This document shows, piece by piece, positions 9,484 to 18,096 of a stretch of 64,000 nucleotides of DNA (the stretch's first letter is position 1; the number at the start of each line of letters is the position of its first letter). The stretch covers positions 62,001-126,000 of the forward strand of contig BCWJ01000002.1 of assembly GCA_001592145.1 (NCBI GenBank), given 5' to 3'. This DNA is from Xylanimicrobium pachnodae JCM 13526 = NBRC 107786 (GTDB lineage: Bacteria; Actinomycetota; Actinomycetes; Actinomycetales; Cellulomonadaceae). The translations under genes and the position numbers were made by a program. The notes under the pieces were generated by a model. The model made no database searches, was not told the DNA's origin, and was given only the letters and a program-made list of their open reading frames with translations.

Positions 9484-9560
9484 CGATCACGAGTCGGTCG
9501 GCGGCAGCCGAACCAGCCGCCGCAGCCTGAGCCGGACACGGTCGTGCTGGGCCGAACACG

Positions 9561-9597
9561 GTCGTGGCCCCGGTCGACACCGACACGGGGCCACGAC
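9561..9597. terminator. Bidirectional terminator hairpin
   Basis: GTCGTGGCCCC (9561-9571) pairs perfectly with GGGGCCACGAC (9587-9597), an 11-bp stem with a 15-nt loop, placed between two convergent genes. No long T-tract follows on either side, which is common in GC-rich actinobacteria. Confidence 0.8.
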
Positions 9598-9607
9598 ACC
9601 TGCGGAC

Positions 9608-9811
9608 TCAGAGCGGGACGACCTGCTCCGCCTGGGGGCCCTTCGCGCCCTGCGTGATCTCGAACTCGACCCGCTGCGCCTCTTCGAGCGTGCGGTAGCC
9701 GTTGGTCTGGATGGCCGAGTAGTGGACGAAGACGTCAGCCCCGCCGCCGTCCTGGGCGATGAACCCGAAGCCCTTCTCCGCGTTGAACCACTTCACAGAT
9801 CCCTGCGCCAT
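9608..9811 (-). CDS. Cold shock protein, CspA family
   Basis: A 67-residue single cold-shock domain, the standard length of the family. RNP1 (KGFGFIAQ) and RNP2 (VFVHYSAI) are intact, and the protein starts [14 protein letters not shown]. Such proteins bind single-stranded RNA and DNA and melt RNA structure. The ATG at 9811 is preferred over an in-frame upstream ATG because the family begins here and GAGGAAAG precedes it. It is monocistronic and ends at the shared terminator. The upstream region holds an inverted repeat at 9875-9890. Confidence 0.95.
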   Translation of the reverse strand: MAQGSVKWFNAEKGFGFIAQDGGGADVFVHYSAIQTNGYRTLEEAQRVEFEITQGAKGPQAEQVVPL

Positions 9812-9874
9812 GCTTTCCTCGCAACCTCTTCGTGCGGACATCGTGCGGGCCGGACGACCCACTGTCGGTCCAGA

Positions 9875-9890
9875 GTGTGACACGTCACAC
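9875..9890. promoter_or_regulatory. Inverted repeat upstream of the cold-shock gene
   Basis: GTGTGAC-AC-GTCACAC forms 7-bp arms around a 2-bp centre, 64 bp upstream of the csp start. It looks like a CRP/GlxR half-site pair (TGTGA...TCACA) but with a 4-bp instead of the usual 6-bp spacer, so the binding protein is uncertain. Confidence 0.35.
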
Positions 9891-9943
9891 CCCGGCTGTC
9901 ACCGCACGCCGCGATCGGGGCACATGGTGGACACCATCCGGGC

Positions 9944-10882
9944 TCACTGCTCGTCCTGCTGGGCGAGGTATCGCTCGAACTCCGCTCCCAGCTCGTCGGC
10001 CGTCGGGATGGGCGTCACCTCGGCCACGAGGTTCCGCCGTCCCAGCCGGCTGGCGAACCGGTCGTACTGCTCCTCCAGCGCGCGCACCACGGCGAGCACC
10101 TCGCCCGACTCGGCCACCTGCTTCTCCACCTCGATGGTCGCGTCCGCCGCGGCAGCCGCGAGCCCTGCCGTGCGCAGGTCCAGCCCCGTCGCCCGCTCGA
10201 CCTGCTGGAGCGCGACGACGGCGGCCGGCGTGTACTGCGACTGCGCCAGATAGTGCGGCACGTGCACCACGAACCCGAGCGCGTCATGCCCGGCCGCGCC
10301 CAACCGGTACTCGAGCAGGGCAGAGAGCGAGCCGGGAACCTTCACCGACCCGAGGAACGACGTGTAGTCCTCGGTGAGGCCCACCCGCGTCGCATGCGCC
10401 GTCAACGTGAGCGGACGCGTGTGCGGCACCCCCATCGGGATGCCGTGGAAACCCACGGTCAGCGACACCGCAAAGCGGTCGACCAGCCCGCGGACAGCGG
10501 CCACCACTCGCTCCCACTGCAGGTCCGGCTCGGAGCCGTGCAACAGCAGGAACCCGGTACCCTCGGCGTCCAGCAGGTGGTCGATCACCAGGAACGGCTC
10601 GTCGTAACCCGCCCACCTGTCCGTCTCGAACGTCATGGGCGGCCGCTTGGAGCGGTAGTCCAGCAGCTGGTCGATGTCGAACGTCGCGAGCCGCGTCGCC
10701 GTGAACTGACCCACCACGTGCTCCGTCGCGATCTCCGCGGTGCTCCCGGCGTCCATGAACCCCTGCAGGCTGTGCAGCAGCACGGGTCCTGTCGCGGCGC
10801 CCTGGTCGGCTCCGGCACGCGCGCCCAGCGTGGCGGCCACTGCCGCTTCATCGACGGTCACGATGCCCTGTGGGTCAAGCAC
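9944..10882 (-). CDS. PAC2 family protein
   Basis: The 312-residue protein has the PAC2 fold related to proteasome assembly chaperone 2 and archaeal homologues: GPVLLHSLQGFMDAGSTAEI near the N-terminus, FLLLHGSEPDLQWERVVAAV in the middle, GFHGIPMGVPHTRPLTLTAH, and a C-terminal helical tail ending in PTADELGAEFERYLAQQ. Actinobacterial PAC2 proteins have no established role, although some lineages do have proteasomes. The GTG at 10882 is chosen because of GGAGGAGGGG just upstream. Confidence 0.88.
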   Translation of the reverse strand: MLDPQGIVTVDEAAVAATLGARAGADQGAATGPVLLHSLQGFMDAGSTAEIATEHVVGQFTATRLATFDIDQLLDYRSKRPPMTFETDRWAGYDEPFLVIDHLLDAEGTGFLLLHGSEPDLQWERVVAAVRGLVDRFAVSLTVGFHGIPMGVPHTRPLTLTAHATRVGLTEDYTSFLGSVKVPGSLSALLEYRLGAAGHDALGFVVHVPHYLAQSQYTPAAVVALQQVERATGLDLRTAGLAAAAADATIEVEKQVAESGEVLAVVRALEEQYDRFASRLGRRNLVAEVTPIPTADELGAEFERYLAQQDEQ

Positions 10883-11003
10883 GGGTTCCCCTCCTCCGGT
10901 CCGACGACGCACGCGCCGATGGCGGCACGCCCGTCGTACCGCGACAACCGCATCGGGCCCCGATTGCTTCCCGGCACTGCCCGCGCGCCCCCGGCAGGCT
11001 CCC

Positions 11004-11450
11004 TCAGCGCGGGGGCAGCCGCACGACCGAGACGAAGAAGTCGTCGATCTTGCGCACGACGTCGATGAACCGGTCGAAGTCCACCGGCTTGGTCACGTAC
11101 GCGTTGGCGTGCAGCGAGTAGGAGGCCACGATGTCCTCCTCGGCGTCGGACGTGGTGAGGACGATGATCGGGATCCGCGCCAGCGCCGGGTCGCCCTTGA
11201 CGACCTGCAGCACCTCGAGTCCGGTCATGCGCGGGAGGTTGAGGTCGAGCAGCACGAGATCCGGCACGGGCACACCGCGGTACGCACCCTGCCTGCGCAG
11301 GAACTCCAGGGCCGCGACCCCGTCCGGCACCACATGGAGCTCGGTGGGGACGCCGCAGGAGTCGAGCGCCTCGCGGGTCATCAGGACGTCACCGGCGTCG
11401 TCCTCCACGAGCAGCACGTGTGCGACACCACGTTCGCCGAGCTCAACCAC
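11004..11450 (-). CDS. Stand-alone response regulator receiver (Rcp1-like)
   Basis: A 148-residue single receiver domain: acidic pocket VLLVEDDAGD, phosphoacceptor Asp in LVLLDLNLPRMTG (about residue 66), VLTTSDAEEDI with the switch Thr, and VTKPVDFDRF with the conserved Lys. There is no output domain. Rcp1-like receivers usually interact with a histidine kinase or a phosphatase. The GTG at 11450 is chosen for the GGGGAGG upstream. It is the third gene of a phosphatase-kinase-receiver module on the minus strand, 67 bp after the kinase. Confidence 0.92.
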   Translation of the reverse strand: MVELGERGVAHVLLVEDDAGDVLMTREALDSCGVPTELHVVPDGVAALEFLRRQGAYRGVPVPDLVLLDLNLPRMTGLEVLQVVKGDPALARIPIIVLTTSDAEEDIVASYSLHANAYVTKPVDFDRFIDVVRKIDDFFVSVVRLPPR

Positions 11451-11517
11451 AGCCCCACCTCCCCTGCCCCTTCCGCTGCGGTGCGCATCACCGCAGGTCA
11501 GGGCGAACCGCGAAAGA

Positions 11518-12807
11518 CTAGCGGATGCGAGTCTCCGGTCGAGAACCGCTGCCCGGGCGTCTCGGCATACGGCGGTGCGGCACGGTCCAGGCCACCGTGG
11601 TCCCACCGTCCGGAGCCGGCGTCACCCAGACCCGCCCGCCGCGGTACTCCACGATGCGCTGCACCAGGGCGAGGCCGATCCCCGTGCCCTGGTACACCTC
11701 CTTGGGGTGCAGCCGCTGGAAGATGACGAACACCCGGTCGGCGTACTGGGGGTCGATGCCGATCCCGTTGTCGGTCACGGCGAGCTCCCACGCGTCCGGC
11801 AGGTCGCGCACGCCGACGTGCACGCGCGCCGGCACGTCCGGGCGCCGGAACTTCAGGGCGTTGCCCACCACGTTCGTCAGGACCACCCGCATCAGCGTCG
11901 GGTCGCCGTGGACCACGGGAAGGGTGTCATGGGTGACCACCCCCTCCGCGGCGGCCACCCGATCCGCCAGCTCCCGCAGCACGTCGCGCAGCACCTGCTC
12001 CAGGTCCACCTCGATGTCCTGGATCTCGGCGCGTCCCACGCGGGAGAACGTCAGCAGGTCCTGGATGAGCCGCTGCATCCGCTTGGCACCGTCGACGGCG
12101 AAGTCGATGTACTGGTCCGCCCGGTCGTCGAGCTGACCGCTGTACCGCTTGCCGAGCAGCTGCGTGAAGCTCGCGACCTTGCGCAGCGGCTCCTGGAGGT
12201 CGTGCGAGGCGACGTAGGCGAACTGCTCCAGGTCACGGTTGGACCGCTCCAGCTCGGCCGCCTGCGCCCGGAGCTGTTCGTGCGCCTCGGCGGTCTCGGC
12301 GTGGGAGACCCGCAGCTCGTCCACCTGCGCGGCCAGCTCGGCGCGCATGTGCTCGACGTCGGCGGCGAGCGCGGCCACCTCGTCCACGCCCCGGCCGCTG
12401 ATCTCCAGGCCCAGGTCCCCGCCCGCGACCTGCCGGGCGGCCGACGCGAGCTGGGCCAGGGGTTCCACCACGTCGTACTTGAGCGAACGCCACACGAAGA
12501 CCCCCAGGATGCCCGCCACCACCGCGAGCACCGCGAGCACCAGGACCAGGACGTGCAGCCCGTGCTGGGCCTGGGCGTAGCCCACGACCTCCTCGGGATG
12601 GCGGTGCGTCCTCGTGAACTCGTTCAGGAGCATGTCGGAGCGAGCGACCACCACGACGGCGTACCCGAAAACCACGATCATCAGCACGGCGCTCGTGGCC
12701 AGCAGGCGCGCCACCCGGGCACGCAGCGACCGTCCGACGATGGCGGCCAGCCGGCCCGAACGGGTCGCGTCGAGACCCTCGGCCGCCGCCGCTCGCCGGG
12801 CGTTCAC
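11518..12807 (-). CDS. Membrane sensor histidine kinase with HAMP domain
   Basis: The 429-residue kinase has two membrane helices (about 32-52 and 78-98) flanking a short external loop, a HAMP-like region, a coiled coil (about 155-190), a HisKA domain with phospho-His in ASHDLQEPLRK (about residue 202), and an HATPase domain with NVVGNALKFRRP (N box), DNGIGID (G1) and GTGIGLALVQ (G2). The DLQEPLR form of the H box is that of phytochrome-like HWE-neighbouring kinases. The start codon overlaps the stop of the upstream phosphatase gene as GTGA. The short periplasmic loop (about 25 residues) suggests sensing in the membrane or by partner proteins. Confidence 0.92.
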   Translation of the reverse strand: MNARRAAAAEGLDATRSGRLAAIVGRSLRARVARLLATSAVLMIVVFGYAVVVVARSDMLLNEFTRTHRHPEEVVGYAQAQHGLHVLVLVLAVLAVVAGILGVFVWRSLKYDVVEPLAQLASAARQVAGGDLGLEISGRGVDEVAALAADVEHMRAELAAQVDELRVSHAETAEAHEQLRAQAAELERSNRDLEQFAYVASHDLQEPLRKVASFTQLLGKRYSGQLDDRADQYIDFAVDGAKRMQRLIQDLLTFSRVGRAEIQDIEVDLEQVLRDVLRELADRVAAAEGVVTHDTLPVVHGDPTLMRVVLTNVVGNALKFRRPDVPARVHVGVRDLPDAWELAVTDNGIGIDPQYADRVFVIFQRLHPKEVYQGTGIGLALVQRIVEYRGGRVWVTPAPDGGTTVAWTVPHRRMPRRPGSGSRPETRIR

Positions 12808-14081
12808 CGCGCCCACTCGATCGTGTCCGCGAGCGTCGAGGAGCGCTCCCCGACGATCCGGTCGTCCGCGGTCCAGCCGATCGACAGGACCGCGGCGTCG
12901 TCAGCGAGCGGCCCCCCGTGCAGCTCACGCACGCGACGCAACACCCGCTCGACGACGCCCGAGAACTCGTCGGCGAGCTCTTCGTCGAACACCCGACGCA
13001 AGCCGCCGACACCCAGTCGCGGTCGCCCACGGGCGGGTACGGCGTCGGCGTCCTGCGGAGCGACCACCGCCTCGACCAGGCCGTCGGTGTACAGGACGAC
13101 GGCGAACGGGCCGTCGAACGAGAGCCGCTGCGCCTGCCAGCCGCCGACGACCGGGATTCCGAGCGCGCGGCCACGAGCGCTCGGCTCCACCTCCGTGCAC
13201 CGCGCGGAGCCCGCCGGACCCGTGATCAGCAGGGGGGCGGGATGGCCGGCGAGGTACATCTCCACCGCGCTCCGGTCGGGTTCCACGACCAGGAGGCACA
13301 GCGTGACGAACACGTCGGCCGAGGTCCGTTCGGCGACCAGCACCCGCTCGAGCAGACCGAGGATCATCCCGGGTGGCGTTCCGGTGAGCACGAGGGTGCG
13401 CCACGCGGTGCGCAGGGTCGCGCCGAGCGCCGCCTCGTCCGGTCCGTGCCCCGCGACGTCGCCGATGACGGAGAGCACGGTCCCGTCAGGGCGTTCCACG
13501 GTGTCGAAGAAGTCGCCGCCCAGCAGCCCGTCCCGTCCGGGCAGGTACCCGACCATGACCGACACGTGGGTGTCCGCCACCAGCGGGGTGGGCAGCAGCG
13601 CGCGCTCGAGACGGGCCGTCTCGGCAGCGCGCACCTCGCTGCGGAACAGGGCACGACGCTGCGTCTCGGCGTGCCGGCGTTGGAGCGCGTATCGCAGGGA
13701 CCGGCCCAGGAGCTGAGGGTCCGTCTCGCCCTTGGCCAGGTAGTCGTCGGCACCGGCCGCGACCGCCCGCGCCCCGAGCTCGGCCTCCGCATGCCCCGTC
13801 AGCACGACGAAGGCAGGCGGCTCGGACCGGCCGGCGGTGTGCGCGCGCAACCGCTCCAGCGCGTCGATGCCGTCGGCGTCGGGCAGTCCGAGGTCGAGCA
13901 GCACGCACTCGATCCGGTCGCAGCCGAGCTCGGCCTGGGCCTCCGCCAGGCTCCGCACGCGGCGCAGATCCACCGTGACCGCCGCGTCCGACAGCAGCTC
14001 GGAGACGAGCAAGGCGTCGCCGTCGTCGTCCTCGACCAGCAACACCACAGCCACGTCGTCGTCAGCCCCCCCGCCGCCCAT
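12804..14081 (-). CDS. Response regulator with SpoIIE/PP2C-type phosphatase domain
   Basis: The 425-residue protein couples an N-terminal receiver (VVLLVEDDDGDALL, phosphoacceptor in CVLLDLGLPDADG, FVVLTGHAEAE, DYLAKGE) to a linker helix and a SpoIIE/RsbU-type Ser/Thr phosphatase (GYLPGRDGLLGGDFFD, SVIGDVAGHGPDEAALG, VLYTDGLVEA, LADDAAVLSIGW with the metal-binding Asp residues). Such proteins usually dephosphorylate anti-sigma antagonists when their receiver is phosphorylated. The ATG at 14081 has only a weak Shine-Dalgarno. It heads the operon with the kinase (GTGA overlap) and the single receiver; no anti-sigma gene is adjacent. Confidence 0.9.
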   Translation of the reverse strand: MGGGGADDDVAVVLLVEDDDGDALLVSELLSDAAVTVDLRRVRSLAEAQAELGCDRIECVLLDLGLPDADGIDALERLRAHTAGRSEPPAFVVLTGHAEAELGARAVAAGADDYLAKGETDPQLLGRSLRYALQRRHAETQRRALFRSEVRAAETARLERALLPTPLVADTHVSVMVGYLPGRDGLLGGDFFDTVERPDGTVLSVIGDVAGHGPDEAALGATLRTAWRTLVLTGTPPGMILGLLERVLVAERTSADVFVTLCLLVVEPDRSAVEMYLAGHPAPLLITGPAGSARCTEVEPSARGRALGIPVVGGWQAQRLSFDGPFAVVLYTDGLVEAVVAPQDADAVPARGRPRLGVGGLRRVFDEELADEFSGVVERVLRRVRELHGGPLADDAAVLSIGWTADDRIVGERSSTLADTIEWAR

Positions 14082-14263
14082 TCCCGGAATGGTAGACCTG
14101 GCGCGCCGCGATCCGGCAATGGCGCTACGAGACCTCACGTGGCCGGACGTTCCGCCCGCGCGACGGCTCGCGCCCGCGCCGGCGCCCCGGCACCGACCGT
14201 CGGGCGCCGCCGGTCACCGGCGCCGACACCACCGCCGCCCGGCGTCGGCAATAATGGTCGGCC

Positions 14264-14280
14264 GACCCGTGGGACGGGTC
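14264..14280. promoter_or_regulatory. Inverted repeat in the leader of the helR gene
   Basis: GACCCGT-GGG-ACGGGTC is a perfect 7-3-7 repeat ending 26 bp upstream of the helR start. It may be an operator or a leader hairpin. It does not resemble the rifampicin-associated element known before some helR genes, and I found no copy of that element here. Confidence 0.4.
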
Positions 14281-14306
14281 ACGACGACGACGCGCTGGGA
14301 GGACCC

Positions 14307-16571
14307 GTGGGGGGCAGGCAGGACGAGCTGTCGCACGAGCAGGGTGTCGTCGACGAGCTCTACGCACGCCTCGACACGCTGCGGTCCCGCGCCCGTGCCC
14401 GCCTGCGGTCCGTGCGCCGCGAGGGCCCGTCCGGCTCGCCACAGAACCGCTCGGAGCGAGACGCCTTCGCCACGCTCTACGAGGACCGCACCGCGCAGCT
14501 CGACGCCGTCGAGGACCGCCTGGCGTTCGGCCGCCTCGACCTGGCGGACGGCACCGCCCGGTACGTGGGACGCATCGGGCTGGCGGACGACGACCAGCGG
14601 TCGCTGCTGACGGACTGGCGTGCCCCAGCGGCCGAGTCGTTCTACCGGGCGACCGCGCTGCAGCCCGGCGACGTCCGGCGTCGACGTCACCTGGCCACCT
14701 CCGGACGCACCGTGACGGGCATCGAGGACGAGCTGCTGGACCTGGCCGCGGCCGACGGCATCGACGCCTCGACGCTCTCCGGCGAAGGTGCTCTGCTGGC
14801 CGCTCTCGCCACCCGGCGCACGGGCCGCATGTCGGACATCGTCGCCACCATCCAGGGTGAGCAGGACCGCATCATCCGCGCCGCGCTCGCAGGCGCGCTC
14901 GTGGTCCAGGGCGGTCCCGGAACCGGCAAGACGGCGGTGGCGCTGCACCGCGCCGCCTACCTGCTGTACGCGCACCGTCGCACGCTCGAGAAGTCCGGCG
15001 TGCTGCTGGTGGGGCCGTCCCGGTCGTTCCTGCGGTACATCGACCAGGTCCTGCCGTCGCTCGGCGAGACGGGCGTCGTCTCCACCACGCTGGGCGAGCT
15101 CCTGCCGGACATCACGGCGACGGCGTTCGACGACGGTGCGGCCGCCGAGATCAAGGGCCGGCTCGTGTGGGCGGACATCGTGCGCCGCGCGGTCCGCGCC
15201 CGCGAACGGGTGCCCCGGCGCGACGTGCGGGTGCGGCTCGACGGCTACGACCTGGTGATCCGCCGCCGGGACGTGCGCGACGCCATCGGCAAGGCACACC
15301 GCACGGGCAAGCCGCACAACGAAGCACGCACCGGGTTCGTGCGCGACATGCTCGCGCGCCTCGCCGAGCAGTACCAGCGAGCGAGCGGCGCGGACCTGGC
15401 TCCCGAGGACCGCGCGATCGTGCTCGAGGACCTGCGCTCGCTGCGGGAGGTCCGCGTCGCGCTCAACATCGCCTGGTTCCCCATCTCCCCCAAGAAGCTC
15501 GTCGACGACCTGCTCTCGCGCCCGCACCGGCTGGCCGAGGCCGCCCCCGAGCTCAGCGAGGCCGAACGGGCCGCGGTCCTGCGCGACCCCTGGGCCCCCT
15601 GGACCGAGTCCGACGTACCCCTGCTCGACGAGGCCGCCGAGCTGCTCGGGCAGGACGCCGCCGTGTCCCGCGCCGAGGACGCCGCACGGGCCGCCGAGCG
15701 CGCCGAGGCGCTCGCCCACGCCCGCACCGTCATCGAGTCCGGTGCCGTCGCAGGGGCCATGTTCGCGATCGACGCGGAAACCCTGGCCGACCGGTTCGCC
15801 ACGACCGGCCCGCGCCTGACCACGGCGGAACGCGCCGCCGGCGACCGCGCGTGGACCTATGGACACGTCGTCGTCGACGAGGCACAGGAGCTCTCGCCCA
15901 TGGCGTGGCGGATGCTCGCGCGGCGGGTGCCGACGCGGTCCATGACGATCGTGGGCGACGTCGCCCAGACCTCGTCGCTCGCGGGGGCCCGCTCGTGGGC
16001 GGACGCGCTGTCCCCCGTGCTGGGCGATGCCTGGCGCCTCGAGGAGCTCACCGTCTCCTACCGCACCCCGGCCGACGTCGCGGACACCGCGCAGCGGGTG
16101 GCCAAGGCCGCCGGACTGCCCGCCTCCCCTCTCACAGCGGCCCGCACCGTCGACGGTGCCATCGTCGACGTGCCCACCACCGCTGCCGACGTGCTCGCCA
16201 CCGTCACGCACCACCTCGGCCGGCTGGCGTCCGAGTTCGTGGGACCCGACGGCGCCGGCCGCGTCGCCGTGATCGTCGCCGCCCCCCGGGTGGCGGCCCT
16301 GCGCACAAGCCTGAGCGCCGCGCTCCCGGACGCCTTGGGGCCAGACCTCGTCGAGCGCCTGCGTGCCCAGCGTCCCGAGGACCGCCAGGTCGACGTGCTC
16401 TCCCCGCGCGACGTCAAGGGCCTCGAGTACGACGCCGTCGTTCTCGTGGAGCCCGCCGAGATCGCCCGGGCCGACTCCGGCTGGTCCGACCTCTACGTCG
16501 CCATGACCCGGCCCACCCAGCGACTCGTCGTCGTCCACGCCGAACCGCTGCCCGACCGTTTCGCGGGCTGA
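14307..16571 (+). CDS. helR: HelD/HelR-type RNA polymerase-recycling motor ATPase
   Basis: A 754-residue UvrD/Rep-like SF1 ATPase of the HelD family. The N-terminal coiled-coil arm (EQGVVDELYARLDTLRSRAR) is the part that enters RNA polymerase in HelD proteins. Walker A GGPGTGKTAVALHRAAYLLY lies near residue 203, motif II VVDEAQELSPMAWRML in the C-terminal half, with VSYRTPADV, SPRDVKGLEYDAVV and YVAMTRPTQRL completing the SF1 set. HelR proteins remove stalled RNA polymerase from DNA and can confer rifampicin tolerance. The GTG at 14307 follows GGGAGG with a short 4-nt gap. It is divergent from the phosphatase-kinase module. Confidence 0.85.
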   Translation: MGGRQDELSHEQGVVDELYARLDTLRSRARARLRSVRREGPSGSPQNRSERDAFATLYEDRTAQLDAVEDRLAFGRLDLADGTARYVGRIGLADDDQRSLLTDWRAPAAESFYRATALQPGDVRRRRHLATSGRTVTGIEDELLDLAAADGIDASTLSGEGALLAALATRRTGRMSDIVATIQGEQDRIIRAALAGALVVQGGPGTGKTAVALHRAAYLLYAHRRTLEKSGVLLVGPSRSFLRYIDQVLPSLGETGVVSTTLGELLPDITATAFDDGAAAEIKGRLVWADIVRRAVRARERVPRRDVRVRLDGYDLVIRRRDVRDAIGKAHRTGKPHNEARTGFVRDMLARLAEQYQRASGADLAPEDRAIVLEDLRSLREVRVALNIAWFPISPKKLVDDLLSRPHRLAEAAPELSEAERAAVLRDPWAPWTESDVPLLDEAAELLGQDAAVSRAEDAARAAERAEALAHARTVIESGAVAGAMFAIDAETLADRFATTGPRLTTAERAAGDRAWTYGHVVVDEAQELSPMAWRMLARRVPTRSMTIVGDVAQTSSLAGARSWADALSPVLGDAWRLEELTVSYRTPADVADTAQRVAKAAGLPASPLTAARTVDGAIVDVPTTAADVLATVTHHLGRLASEFVGPDGAGRVAVIVAAPRVAALRTSLSAALPDALGPDLVERLRAQRPEDRQVDVLSPRDVKGLEYDAVVLVEPAEIARADSGWSDLYVAMTRPTQRLVVVHAEPLPDRFAG

Positions 16572-16655
16572 CGCCGCACGCATCGACGACACGGCGCATG
16601 TGCACTCTGTGAGACGGGTTTGGCCACCCGGCGGGCGGGGGCGCACCATGGGGGC

Positions 16656-17897
16656 GTGCTGCGAGTCCTCCTTCTCGAGAACGTCCATCCCGTCGCCAGT
16701 GAGATCCTGCGCAAGGCAGGGTTCGAGGTCGAGGTCCGCTCCGGCGCCCTCGACGAAGCCGAGCTGATCGAGGCGCTCGACGGCGTCCAGGTGCTCGGTA
16801 TCCGGTCCAAGACCACGGTGACCCGCAAGGTCATCGAAGCGTGCCCTCAGCTCCAGGCCATCGGCACCTTCTCCATCGGAACCAACCAGATCGACCTTGC
16901 TGCGGCGGCGGCCTACGGCGTTGCCGTGTTCAACGCGCCGTACTCCAACACCCGCTCCGTCGTCGAGCTCGCCCTGTCCGAGATCATCTCCCTGACCCGT
17001 CGCCTGCCGGTGCGCGACAAGTCGCTCCACGACGGCGTCTGGGACAAGACGGCCGAGGGAGCCCACGAGGTGCGCGGCCGCACGCTCGGCATCATCGGCT
17101 ACGGCAACATCGGCTCCCAGCTCTCCGTGCTCGCGGAGAACCTCGGCATGCGCGTCGTGTTCTACGACGTGCAGGAGAAGCTCGCCCTCGGCAACGCTCA
17201 CCGGGCCGAGACCCTGGAGGAGCTCCTCGAGGTCTCCGACGCCGTGACCCTTCATGTGGACGGCCGCCCGGGCAACGCCGGCTTCTTCGGCCCGGACCTG
17301 TTCCAGCACATGAAGCCCGGTGCGATCTTCCTGAACCTGTCGCGCGGCTTCGTCGTGGACGTCGACGCGCTGCGCGCCGGGATCGAGTCCGGCCACCTGG
17401 CCGGCGCCGCCATCGACGTGTTCCCCACCGAGCCCAAGAAGCGCGGCGAGCACTTCGACAGCCCGCTGCGGGGCCTGCCCAACGTCATCCTCACTCCGCA
17501 CGTCGGAGGCTCGACCGAGGAGGCGCAGGAGGCCATCGGCGGGTTCGTGGCGGGCAAGCTGCGCGACTACCTCAACACCGGTTCGACGATGCTCAGCGTC
17601 AACCTGCCGAACCTCCAGCTGGCCGCCACGGGCGTCGGGCGGATCATGGTCCTGCACCGCAACGTGCCCGGGGTTCTCGCCTCGATCAACCAGGTGTTCG
17701 CCGAGCACGGAGCCAATATCGAGGGCCAGATGCTCGCCACACGCGGCGAGATCGGCTACGTGGTCACCGACATCTCGGACGTCACCCACCGCGGGTCGTC
17801 GGCGAAGCTCATGGAGATGGCGACGACGGTCCGGCTGCGGATCCGCGACGCGTTCGACCGCCCCGAGTTCCCTCCCGGGCCCGCGGCCGGCGCCTGA
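16656..17897 (+). CDS. serA: D-3-phosphoglycerate dehydrogenase
   Basis: This enzyme oxidises 3-phosphoglycerate to 3-phosphohydroxypyruvate, the first step of serine synthesis. At 413 residues it is the short SerA type with one ACT domain, close to the E. coli enzyme in length and unlike the longer form of mycobacteria with an extra intervening domain. The NAD-binding loop GIIGYGNIGSQ is near residue 144, with SRGFVVDVDAL, DVFPTEPKK and LTPHVGGSTEEAQ carrying the catalytic Arg, Glu and His. The ACT domain (VLHRNVPGVLASINQVFAE) should bind L-serine for feedback inhibition. GTG 16656 matches the family start; a TTG at 16620 is possible. Confidence 0.93.
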   Translation: MLRVLLLENVHPVASEILRKAGFEVEVRSGALDEAELIEALDGVQVLGIRSKTTVTRKVIEACPQLQAIGTFSIGTNQIDLAAAAAYGVAVFNAPYSNTRSVVELALSEIISLTRRLPVRDKSLHDGVWDKTAEGAHEVRGRTLGIIGYGNIGSQLSVLAENLGMRVVFYDVQEKLALGNAHRAETLEELLEVSDAVTLHVDGRPGNAGFFGPDLFQHMKPGAIFLNLSRGFVVDVDALRAGIESGHLAGAAIDVFPTEPKKRGEHFDSPLRGLPNVILTPHVGGSTEEAQEAIGGFVAGKLRDYLNTGSTMLSVNLPNLQLAATGVGRIMVLHRNVPGVLASINQVFAEHGANIEGQMLATRGEIGYVVTDISDVTHRGSSAKLMEMATTVRLRIRDAFDRPEFPPGPAAGA

Positions 17898-17916
17898 GTC
17901 GAACGCCCGACACGGG

Positions 17917-17955
17917 ACGAGGCCGGGTCCGCTGCTGCGGCGGACCCGGCCTCGT
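17917..17955 (+). terminator. Strong terminator after serA
   Basis: A perfect 16-bp stem, 17917-17932 with 17940-17955, with a 7-nt loop (TGCTGCG). It begins 20 bp after the serA stop codon and could also act on transcripts arriving from nrdR. Confidence 0.88.
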
Positions 17956-18031
17956 ACATCTGTGTGCCGCCGCACCCTGCGGACGCCACGCGCGTGATCT
18001 CGCGTCGCGCGGGTGTGCTCCCGCGCTGCCA

Positions 18032-18074
18032 TGGGATCTGGTGCGGGACGTGGGATCTGGGACGTGGGATCTGG
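18032..18074. repeat. Three short direct repeats of TGGGATCTGG
   Basis: TGGGATCTGG occurs at 18032-18041, 18051-18060 and 18065-18074, the last two within the longer unit GGGACGTGGGATCTGG-like sequence. They lie between the serA terminator and the 3' end of nrdR. No function is evident; slipped replication is the simplest explanation. Confidence 0.6.
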
Positions 18075-18096
18075 CGCGCGGACGCTCCCGTGCGTC

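Noticed and set aside
12918-14306. Extended N-terminus of the HelR protein
   Set aside because: The extension is antisense to the phosphatase gene; the coiled-coil arm of HelR begins just after GTG 14307 with GGGAGG upstream.
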